Source: Coriobacteriia bacterium (GTDB lineage Bacteria; Actinomycetota; Coriobacteriia; Coriobacteriales; Eggerthellaceae). Taken from it: 64,000 bases of DNA. A program made the translations under genes and the position numbers. Location of the stretch: positions 62,001 to 126,000 of the forward strand of contig JAUMVJ010000002.1 in the NCBI GenBank assembly GCA_030530215.1. The letters run 5' to 3'. The notes under the pieces are model-generated. The model was given only the letters and a program-made list of their open reading frames with translations, was not told the origin of the DNA and searched no databases. Positions 18,964-26,920 of the stretch are shown one piece after another (the first letter of the stretch is position 1; each line of letters starts with the position of its first letter).

Positions 18964-18979
18964 ACGTTCGTTTCGTCAA
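18950..18979 (-). promoter_or_regulatory. Candidate tcdA promoter overlapping the terminator
   Basis: On the minus strand TTGACG (complement of 18974-18979) and TATCTG (complement of 18950-18955) are 18 bases apart. The -10 lies inside the first arm of the hairpin as read on the minus strand. Transcripts starting here would lack most of that arm and could escape termination. The -10 match is modest. Confidence 0.3.
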
Positions 18980-19024
18980 GTGCATCGCCGGGAGCACGGT
19001 TTGGTGTTGGCCCCGCCTTAGCGC

Positions 19025-19906
19025 CTAAAGAAGCTTGGTGATGTCGCCCAGGATGGATTCGAAGGAAACGCCGCGTGCCTCGAAATCGGGCTGCTTGGCG
19101 CTCACGAGCATCGCGTCGTGGGTGAAGGTGCCCGCGAAGGCCACCGCTTCCTCAAGGGTTTTGCCGGCCATGATGGCGGCGAGCAGGGAGGAAGCGTATA
19201 CGTCGCCCGTGCCATGGAGCATGTAGGGCAGGTATTCGTTGCTTACCTCGGTGAAGGGAACCAGCTCGCCGGCAACGAAGTTGCGGATGACGTTTTCGCC
19301 CTCGCGCTGGATGCCCTTCAAAACGACGTTCTTCGCGCCCTTTGCCAGCAATGCGTTGATGATGCGCTTGGCCTCCTCGTCGGAGATGTCGGTGCCCGCC
19401 CAGTCGTCGCCGATGGGCTCGCCCAGGATGATGGCGGCCTCGGTGAGGTTGGGGGTGAGGATGTCGGCATCGGCTGCAAGATCGGCCATAGCCTGGCAAA
19501 GCTCAGGCGTGTAGGTGGGGTAGACCTTGCCGTGATCGGCCATGACGGGGTCGACGAGTTTGAGAGCCTTGGGGTAGGTTTCGTACAGGTCGCGGATGCG
19601 GGTTACCTGCTCGGCGGCACCCAGGAAGCCCGAGTATATGGCGTCGATTTCAACGCCGATGCCCTTCCAGGCATTGGTGTAGTCGGCCATGATGTCGGTG
19701 GTGTCATGCATGTACCAGCCGGGGAATGCGGTATGGCTGCTGAACAGGCCGGTGGGCACGGGGCACACGTCGCAGCCGGCGGCGGAGAGCACGGGAATTG
19801 CAACGCCCAGCGAGCATTTGCCGTAGCCGCACAGGTCGTGCACGGCGGCGATGCGGGGGATGTAGTCGGGGTTGGCGGAGCGGTCGTACAAAACGGTCGA
19901 GCTCAT
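19025..19906 (-). CDS. pdxK: Pyridoxamine/pyridoxal kinase (PfkB/ribokinase superfamily)
   Basis: The 293-aa protein reads AAVHDLCGYGKCSLGVAIP near its start and PTGLFSSHTAFPG, both typical of pyridoxal/pyridoxamine kinases. It has the PNLTEA motif and the anion-hole GTGD motif (HGTGDVYAS), whose Asp is the catalytic base. It phosphorylates B6 vitamers in the salvage route to pyridoxal phosphate. I chose the ATG at 19906 because AAAGGAATCGCT precedes it; a longer frame to 19930 lacks this support. The gene is followed by a strong terminator. Confidence 0.88.
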   Translation of the reverse strand: MSSTVLYDRSANPDYIPRIAAVHDLCGYGKCSLGVAIPVLSAAGCDVCPVPTGLFSSHTAFPGWYMHDTTDIMADYTNAWKGIGVEIDAIYSGFLGAAEQVTRIRDLYETYPKALKLVDPVMADHGKVYPTYTPELCQAMADLAADADILTPNLTEAAIILGEPIGDDWAGTDISDEEAKRIINALLAKGAKNVVLKGIQREGENVIRNFVAGELVPFTEVSNEYLPYMLHGTGDVYASSLLAAIMAGKTLEEAVAFAGTFTHDAMLVSAKQPDFEARGVSFESILGDITKLL

Positions 19907-20011
19907 AGCGATTCCTTTCCGGGGTTCCATTGCTAAGAAGCCGATCGGACAAAGGTCGATCGGGCGTTCAGTAGGTTAAATTTTGCGTTTAGCGCCTGTT
20001 CGGCAGCGAGT

Positions 20012-20185
20012 TTACTCGAAGTATTCGGCGTCGCGTTCCTTGTCGGCATGGTCGACGAAGCGCTTGCGCGTGCGATATTCCATGATGGCGGCGGCGATGA
20101 TGCTGATGATCAGGCTTGCTCCGATAAGTATGCCCAAGCCGGCATAGCTTTCAAATAGAAAAGAATAGATAGCCTGAAAATCCAT
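20012..20185 (-). CDS. Small single-pass membrane protein, unknown
   Basis: The ATG at 20185 preceded by GGGAG gives a 57-aa product. It has one hydrophobic span (GLGILIGASLIISIIAAAIM) and a charged cytoplasmic tail with many Arg, Lys, Asp and Glu. An in-frame start further out (20251) would add residues without an obvious ribosome binding site. It is divergent from serS, about 100 bases apart. No family is recognised. Confidence 0.55.
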   Translation of the reverse strand: MDFQAIYSFLFESYAGLGILIGASLIISIIAAAIMEYRTRKRFVDHADKERDAEYFE

Positions 20186-20284
20186 GAGCTCCCTTTCGCC
20201 AAAGCCCTCGAATATGTGGTCGAGCTTAAAGTATACTAATTCGAATCCCACAAAGGGACGATATTCGTTTTAGTCGAAAGGTAA

Positions 20285-21571
<1,287 letters not shown>

Positions 21572-21589
21572 GGTTTTCGCGCCTGCCGC

Positions 21590-22447
21590 ATGACGCGCGA
21601 TACGTTTAAAGAACAAGGTTCCGCAAGGAGCGAAGACCAGGGGAGGCTTATCCAAAGGGGAGCCTCCCTTCGTCGTGCAGGCGACAAGCGCACGGCGGGA
21701 GCGGCTGCGTCTATTTCCGGGCGGGCTCGCACGAATGCGTCGGCGGCTGCGTCCGTTGCGTCGCGTAAAGGCGGCTCTGCATCTGGGCGGGCACGCGTCC
21801 GGACGGATGTGTCTGGACGCCCGCGTGCTGCCGCGCCCGAAGCCAGTAGGTCAAGGACGGCTCGTTCGGGTAGCCGCGCTGCTGCGCAAGCCGAGGCAAG
21901 CGAGAAGTCTCGCTATTCCCGCGATTCGTATCGCGAGGCCAGCAAAAGCCGCGCCGAAAAGCGCGAGCGCAAGCGCCTGTGGATTTTCCTCGGTGCCTTC
22001 GTTGCCGTTTTGGTGGCTGTGGCGGTGGCGCTGTCGTGGAATTTATGGTGGCGCTACGACGACGCTGCCGACATTCAGGGTACCTGGGCACAAAGCGGAA
22101 CCGACAACGAGGTCGTTATCACCGATTCTTCCATCTACCTAACGTCAACCTTGTTCTACAGCTACAGCCTTGACACCGACAGCAAGCACATCACCTTCAC
22201 TTTCGAGGGCAAAGAGGGAAGCGGTGTTTACTCCTTCAGCGACGATCGCAACACGCTGACGATCGCAGAGGTTGACGTTGAGGCCTCAAGCGACGAGAGT
22301 CCCAACATCTATACCACGCTCACTCGCGTGCAGGACTCTTCTTCCAGCTCGAGTTCGAGCGACTCCAGCACGGATGCGGCCTCCTCGAACACAGGCGACG
22401 CTTCCGATTCGTCGAGCTCTTCTGACTCTTCGAACAGCGCCTCCTAG
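21590..22447 (+). CDS. Arg/Ser/Ala-rich membrane protein with small extracytoplasmic beta domain
   Basis: The 285-aa product has a basic, Arg/Ser/Ala-rich N-terminal half (residues 1-128) expected to be disordered in the cytoplasm. One membrane span follows (WIFLGAFVAVLVAVAVALSW), then an outside domain of about 70 residues with a 'GTWAQSGTDNEVVITDSSIYL' type pattern like small lipocalin or DUF5640-type folds, and a Ser/Asp-rich tail. The start at 21590 lies 18 bases after serS but has a poor ribosome binding site, so it could be shorter. The next gene starts one base after its stop. Function unknown. Confidence 0.65.
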   Translation: MTRDTFKEQGSARSEDQGRLIQRGASLRRAGDKRTAGAAASISGRARTNASAAASVASRKGGSASGRARVRTDVSGRPRAAAPEASRSRTARSGSRAAAQAEASEKSRYSRDSYREASKSRAEKRERKRLWIFLGAFVAVLVAVAVALSWNLWWRYDDAADIQGTWAQSGTDNEVVITDSSIYLTSTLFYSYSLDTDSKHITFTFEGKEGSGVYSFSDDRNTLTIAEVDVEASSDESPNIYTTLTRVQDSSSSSSSSDSSTDAASSNTGDASDSSSSSDSSNSAS

Positions 22448-22448
22448 C

Positions 22449-22871
22449 ATGCAAGCCCTGCTTAAGCTGAAGAAAATCACGGTGCTGCCCGACAGGATCG
22501 AGCTCATCGTGTGCGTGCGCGATTCTGAATCGCGCCTGGTTACCGCCCGGATGGCCGATGAGTGTCTGAAGGCCTACCCGGAGCTTTCCTATCATCCTTG
22601 CAAGAACGCCAAAGGCCCCTTGTTCGGTGACGTGCTGCGTAGCACCAACGTGCCGCACCTTCTGGAGCATCTGGTTATCACCCTTCAGGTGCGCCACGAT
22701 GCCAAAAAAGGCTTGCCCGCGTTCACCTATCTGGGCTCCACGCAATGGGTTGAAGACGAGCTTGCTCCTGCCTTGCCCACCGCGGCCAAGGTGAGTCTCC
22801 GTTTTCGCAATGATGCGGTGGCTCTTTCCTGTGTGAAGGAAGCGGTTTCGTTCCTTAACGAGAATTGCTAA
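22449..22871 (+). CDS. 140-aa orphan resembling part of the cyanophycin synthetase N-terminal region
   Basis: I place the start at ATG 22449, one base after the preceding stop (TAGCATG), so translation is probably coupled. The product has the pattern NAKGPLFGDVLRSTNVPHLLEHLVITLQVRH, which recalls the GTFGEVLxxTxLxHxxEHVxLELQ region preceding the ATP-grasp part of cyanophycin synthetases, but the ATP-grasp and Mur-ligase domains are absent. Whether this is true homology needs a profile search. The rest has no membrane span or signal peptide, so it should be cytosolic. Confidence 0.6.
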   Translation: MQALLKLKKITVLPDRIELIVCVRDSESRLVTARMADECLKAYPELSYHPCKNAKGPLFGDVLRSTNVPHLLEHLVITLQVRHDAKKGLPAFTYLGSTQWVEDELAPALPTAAKVSLRFRNDAVALSCVKEAVSFLNENC

Positions 22872-23008
22872 TAGGCTTGGGGCCTGGGGTGTGAGCCTTC
22901 GCGCCCAGCTTGCCTTCATCGTTTGCGCACATATACAAGCCCTGGTAATCCCTTGAATTCTTGGCGTAGCGTGCTCTTTCGTGTTGTCCGCATGAATTGC
23001 GCCGTTTC

Positions 23009-23038
23009 TGCCTGGCAACCTGGTCTCGGACGTATAAT
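23009..23038 (+). promoter_or_regulatory. Candidate promoter of the YtxH-like gene
   Basis: A consensus TATAAT at 23033-23038 lies about 90 bases before the start codon. The -35 region (TGCCTG near 23009) is weak, so the call rests on the -10 box. Confidence 0.45.
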
Positions 23039-23130
23039 GTGTTCAATAAGCTTTTGAGCTTGACAAACAGGTGATCCAAGTTGGTATCGTGCCACTTATC
23101 GCAGCTTGTGGCTGCAAGAAGGGAGTCCCC

Positions 23131-23715
23131 ATGGGTAGGTTCGCAAGTCTTTTGGTTGGCGGTGCTGTCGGTGCTGTTGCAGCTTTCCTCTTCAGCCCTC
23201 GCAATGGTGCTGAAAATCGTGCCGTTCTGTCCGAGAAAATCTCCGAGCAGGCTGCCAAGCTCCCCGCTGGCGTGAAGGATCAGGCAAACAGCGCTCTTTC
23301 CGCTCTAGCTTCCGGCTCCACCGTCGCCATCAACACCGTGGTCGACAACGGCTCCGATGCCCTTAAGGTCGTTAAGGGCAAGGTCAAGCCCGTTCCCGCC
23401 GCTGTTGAGCAGGCTGCCGCTCCCGTTCTTTCCGAAGCCGACGATCTGCGCGAGAAGATCGACGCCGCTCGTGAGCGTATCGCCACTCAGGTGGCCAAGA
23501 ACGCCGAGGCCGTGCAGGACGCTGCGGTTGATAAAGTTCCTGGCCTGGTTGACGCAGCTCTTGAGGCCAAGGCACAGGCCGGCGCCCACGCCTCCACCGC
23601 GCAGGAGGCTATCTCTGACACGGCTGCTGCTCTGAAGGAGCGCATCATCGGTTCCGCCAAGGAGTCCACCGATGCCGCAGCTGAGGCCGCCGAGGAAGCA
23701 TCCGACAAGGAATAA
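23131..23715 (+). CDS. YtxH-like membrane-anchored helical protein
   Basis: The ATG at 23131 follows AGAAGGGAG and gives 194 residues. It begins with the short glycine-rich membrane segment typical of YtxH-domain proteins (MGRFASLLVGGAVGAVAAFLFSPRNG), followed by about 160 residues of Ala/Glu/Lys-rich amphipathic helix with apolipoprotein-like or LEA-like spacing. YtxH-type proteins in other bacteria are general-stress membrane proteins of unclear function. A promoter candidate lies upstream and a strong terminator downstream, so it is its own transcript. The two genes after it are probably related in function. Confidence 0.75.
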   Translation: MGRFASLLVGGAVGAVAAFLFSPRNGAENRAVLSEKISEQAAKLPAGVKDQANSALSALASGSTVAINTVVDNGSDALKVVKGKVKPVPAAVEQAAAPVLSEADDLREKIDAARERIATQVAKNAEAVQDAAVDKVPGLVDAALEAKAQAGAHASTAQEAISDTAAALKERIIGSAKESTDAAAEAAEEASDKE

Positions 23716-23734
23716 GCTTCCCGGATATTCTTTC

Positions 23735-23772
23735 CCCCGCCAACGGCATAGCGGTCGTTGGCGGGGTTCTTT
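23735..23772 (+). terminator. Rho-independent terminator after the YtxH-like gene
   Basis: A 10-bp stem (CCCCGCCAAC at 23735-23744 with GTTGGCGGGG at 23757-23766) is followed by TTCTTTG. Confidence 0.85.
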
Positions 23773-23801
23773 GTACTTGAACCCGTGCTTTGCGAGGCTA
23801 G

Positions 23802-24704
23802 ATGAGCGATAAGACCTATTCGGTTAACGAGTTGTGCGGCAAGGCAGTGTACGATTGCGCTTGCGACGGCAAGCGCATCGGCAAGCTCCATACCTGCATC
23901 TTCCATCCCACGCGCCGTTTGGTGGTGGGTTTTACCGTCAAGCGCCCCGACGTGGCCTGGATGTTTCGTCGCTCCGAGCTTTTCGTCGCTTTCGACGCTT
24001 TCCAGGTGGAGGGCAAGAAGGTGTTCGTGCAGGATAACGAGGCGGCAACCGGTAAGGCTGCGTGCAAGCGCTTAGGGGTCTCCTGGGACGATTGCATCAT
24101 TTGGCAAGGCCTGCCCCTGGTAACCGAGGATGAGGCCTCGCTCGGCTATGTGGGCGACGTGGTCTTTGATTCGGAAACGGGTGCTGTTGTAAGCCTTACC
24201 GTCGATCAAGGCGTTTCCCGCAATGCGCTTTTGGGCATGTCCCACCTCAAGGCAAGCCAAATCAAGGGCTTCAAGTTTGGTGTTGGTGAAAATCTGAGCC
24301 GAGCCGAAGAGGGTGACTTTGTGCAGGGCGCGCTCATCGTTTCGGATGATGCACTTGATGCCCTGAAAGTGGGAGGCTTGGCCGAAAAGGCCGGTGAAGC
24401 TTCCGCCGTTGCTGCCTTCAAGGCAGGCCAAGCGGCCACCGTCGCTAAGCCCAAGATCGACGAGGCCGCGCATAAGGCCAAACAAGCTGCCGCGTCGGCC
24501 AAGGAAAGCGCGGCAAGCGCCGCCGAACAAGCGGCCGGCGCCTGGCGCGAGCGCCCTGATGGCGAGGAAATGACCAAGCGCGCCAGTAGCGCTCTGGAGG
24601 GCGGAGCACTTAAGCTTGGCAAGCAGATGGGCAAGGCACGCGGCATGTTTTCGGGTTTCAAAGAAAATTACAAGCAGGCCCTCAACGAAGGCAAGGACGA
24701 GTAG
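23802..24704 (+). CDS. Double PRC-barrel protein with Ala-rich helical tail
   Basis: The 300-aa protein starts with two PRC-barrel-like units (residues about 6-80 and 100-180; GKAVYDCACDGKRIGKLHTCIF and GYVGDVVFDSETGAVVSLTV). About 100 residues of Ala/Lys/Glu-rich helix follow, resembling the tail of the YtxH-like protein upstream. PRC barrels are small beta-barrels that bind proteins or RNA, often in ribosome maturation or photosynthesis; here the partner is unknown. Its stop codon is directly followed by the start of the VTT-domain gene, so they form an operon. Confidence 0.8.
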   Translation: MSDKTYSVNELCGKAVYDCACDGKRIGKLHTCIFHPTRRLVVGFTVKRPDVAWMFRRSELFVAFDAFQVEGKKVFVQDNEAATGKAACKRLGVSWDDCIIWQGLPLVTEDEASLGYVGDVVFDSETGAVVSLTVDQGVSRNALLGMSHLKASQIKGFKFGVGENLSRAEEGDFVQGALIVSDDALDALKVGGLAEKAGEASAVAAFKAGQAATVAKPKIDEAAHKAKQAAASAKESAASAAEQAAGAWRERPDGEEMTKRASSALEGGALKLGKQMGKARGMFSGFKENYKQALNEGKDE

Positions 24705-25517
24705 ATGAACGGCAACAAGCAAGCGAACGAGCTTGAGCAGAGCACCGAAGGCCAGGCGGCCACCAGCCAGACGGCGGAAGGCAAAATCGTCGCCGACTCC
24801 GAGCAGAGCGGCAACACGGTTTCGATTTTCGGGCGCAAGGTCAAGCAGGCCGATCTGTTCAAGCTTTTGGGCTTGGTACTCTTTTTCGTCGTGGTCGGCG
24901 TTATTGCTGCGGTTTTGTACCCTAGCTTTAGCGGTCTTTTCGAGGAAGGCGGCGTTGAGCGCACCATCGAGCGCATTCAGAGCCGTGGCGCTTTCGGCGT
25001 GCTCACCCTTTTGCTCATGCAATTTCTGCAGATTGTAGTGGCCTTCATCCCGGGCGAGATTGTCCAGATCGCTGCGGGCATGCTCTACGGCCCCATCTGG
25101 GGCTGCGTACTCATCTTCATCGGCTGCGTTATTTCGAGCGCCTTCATTTACACGCTCGTCCATAAACTCGGCGCGCCCTTCGTGCAGGACATGATCGGCG
25201 AGAAGAACCTTGCCAAGGCACGCGCTTTCGAGGAATCGGGCAAGCTCAACGTGCTGGTGTTCATCCTGTTTTTGATCCCGGGCATGCCCAAAGACACTTT
25301 TACTTATCTGGTGCCTTTGACCAACATGAAGTTGACTCCCTTTTTGATCATCTCCAACTGCGCGCGCATTCCGGGCATTCTTATCACCACCTTCGCTGCC
25401 GGCGGCTTGGCGGACGGGGACTACACCCAGAGCGTCATCATCTTTGCGGTGGCTGCGGTAATTGCCATTGCGGGCATGCTTGGTTATCGCTGGTACAGCA
25501 AAAAGAAGGGTCTGTAG
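24705..25517 (+). CDS. TVP38/TMEM64 (VTT-domain) membrane protein
   Basis: The 270-aa protein has a charged 60-residue N-terminal tail, a first membrane span (LLGLVLFFVVVGVIAAVLYP) and the VTT/DedA-like core: QIVVAFIPGEIVQIAAGMLYGPIWG, FIYTLVHKLGAP and FLIPGMPKDTFTYLVPLTNM. Members are thought to act as lipid scramblases or in membrane homeostasis. The ATG follows the previous stop without a gap, with AAGGACGAG as ribosome binding site. Co-transcription with the PRC-barrel gene suggests a joint envelope function. Confidence 0.88.
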   Translation: MNGNKQANELEQSTEGQAATSQTAEGKIVADSEQSGNTVSIFGRKVKQADLFKLLGLVLFFVVVGVIAAVLYPSFSGLFEEGGVERTIERIQSRGAFGVLTLLLMQFLQIVVAFIPGEIVQIAAGMLYGPIWGCVLIFIGCVISSAFIYTLVHKLGAPFVQDMIGEKNLAKARAFEESGKLNVLVFILFLIPGMPKDTFTYLVPLTNMKLTPFLIISNCARIPGILITTFAAGGLADGDYTQSVIIFAVAAVIAIAGMLGYRWYSKKKGL

Positions 25518-25633
25518 CCTTAAATGGCCCTGCGGCCTGAACGGGGCTGGCGATTTGTCGTATTATCTACAAACTGAATGTAATTTATTGGCGAGCGCAG
25601 GTTTGCCGTGGGCGATTGGGCGCAAACGTCGCC

Positions 25634-25663
25634 TTGCTCGCAGAGCCTTCAAGCTCGCATAAT
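25634..25663 (+). promoter_or_regulatory. Weak promoter candidate for trpS
   Basis: TTGCTC (25634-25639) and CATAAT (25658-25663) are 18 bases apart, 57 bases before the trpS start. No T-box pattern is visible in the 202-base gap. Confidence 0.3.
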
Positions 25664-25719
25664 CGTGCGGATTGCCTTTTTGGAGCCTTCCGCCCTATGG
25701 ACAAAAAAGGGGAAAACAC

Positions 25720-26769
25720 ATGTCTAACGTGGGAAGTTTCGAAGCTAGCCTTAAGCGCTCCGAGGCGCTGGTCGCCGATCTTAACGAGCATCCGTCCAAG
25801 TACACCATGCTCACGGGCGATCGCCCCACGGGCCGTTTGCATTTGGGTCATTATTTCGGAACCATCACCGAGCGTGTGCGCATGCAGAGCTTGGGCGTTA
25901 ACACCCGCATCGTCATCGCCGACTATCAGGTGATCACCGACCGCGACACCACCGCAAACATTCAGGACAACGTGTACAACATGGTCATGGATTATCTCGC
26001 TTGTGGCATCGACCCCGAAAAGACCCCTATTTTCACGCACTCTCAGGTGCCCGCGCTCAACCAGCTGATGCTCCCGTTCCTTTCCTTGGTTTCCGAGGCC
26101 GAGCTGCAGCGCAACCCCACCGTCAAGTCCGAGATGGAGGCATCGGGTCACGCGCTTACCGGCCTTCTTCTTACCTATCCGGTGCATCAGGCCTGCGACA
26201 TCCTTTTCTGCAAGGGCAACGTTGTTCCTGTTGGAAAAGACCAGCTCCCTCACATCGAGCAGACCCGTCTTATCGCGCGCAAGTTCAACGAGCGCTACGG
26301 CAAGGTGTTCCCCGAGCCCGAGGCCATTTTGCAGGAAACCGTTGAGATCCCCGGTCTTGATGGTCGCAAGATGTCCAAGTCTTACGGCAATGCCATCAGC
26401 TTGTGCCTGACCGAGAAGGAAACCGAGAAGCTCATTAAGAAGTCTCAAACCGACTCCGAGCGCTTCATCACCTTCGACAAGGAAAACCGCCCCGGCGTGT
26501 CGGCCCTGCTTACCACGGCGGCTCTGTGCACCGGCCGCTCCGAGGTCGAAATCGCAGCCGAAATTGGCAACGACGGCGCCGGCGCTCTCAAGCGCTACGT
26601 TACCGAGTCGGTGAACAACTACCTGGCGCCCATCCGTGAGCGCCGCCGCGCCTACGAGCAGGATCTTGATTACGTCAAGGACGTTTTGCACGAAGGCAAC
26701 CGCAAGGCCAACGAGATGGCCAACCAGACCTTGGAAGAGGTTCGTGCGGCGATGGGCATGGTCTACTAG
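25720..26769 (+). CDS. trpS: Tryptophanyl-tRNA synthetase
   Basis: The 349-aa product is a class I synthetase with the HIGH-type motif (GRLHLGHYFG) and the KMSKS loop (GRKMSKSYGN). VGKDQLPHIEQTR and EIPGLDG are typical of bacterial TrpRS. It charges tRNA-Trp in the cytosol. I chose the ATG at 25720 because AAAAGGGGAAAACAC precedes it; the frame extends to 25672 but the extra 16 residues have no homology feel and no ribosome binding site. Confidence 0.95.
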   Translation: MSNVGSFEASLKRSEALVADLNEHPSKYTMLTGDRPTGRLHLGHYFGTITERVRMQSLGVNTRIVIADYQVITDRDTTANIQDNVYNMVMDYLACGIDPEKTPIFTHSQVPALNQLMLPFLSLVSEAELQRNPTVKSEMEASGHALTGLLLTYPVHQACDILFCKGNVVPVGKDQLPHIEQTRLIARKFNERYGKVFPEPEAILQETVEIPGLDGRKMSKSYGNAISLCLTEKETEKLIKKSQTDSERFITFDKENRPGVSALLTTAALCTGRSEVEIAAEIGNDGAGALKRYVTESVNNYLAPIRERRRAYEQDLDYVKDVLHEGNRKANEMANQTLEEVRAAMGMVY

Positions 26770-26920
26770 CAGCCGGCCAGGCGCCTCTTCGCTCTCTTCG
26801 TCTGCCGCGCAACTTGCCTCATAGCTTGTAAATGCGTCAAAAATGCCGCTTTGGGGGGGCGGTGCGCAAGACGTGCAATAATCGAACAATCAGCATCAAT
26901 GCGAAGCAAGGGGGCATGCT

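Noticed and set aside
20225..20260. tRNA-like TTCGAATCCC word near the serS promoter
   Set aside because: The flanking bases cannot form acceptor, D and anticodon arms.
25518..25719. T-box riboswitch before trpS, and before serS at 20186-20287
   Set aside because: No T-box sequence or antiterminator/terminator pair is visible and the leaders are too short.
26853..26859. G7 run before the hybrid kinase as a second phase-variation tract
   Set aside because: It is shorter, lies about 60 bases from the start codon and far from any surface-protein gene, so chance is a fair explanation.
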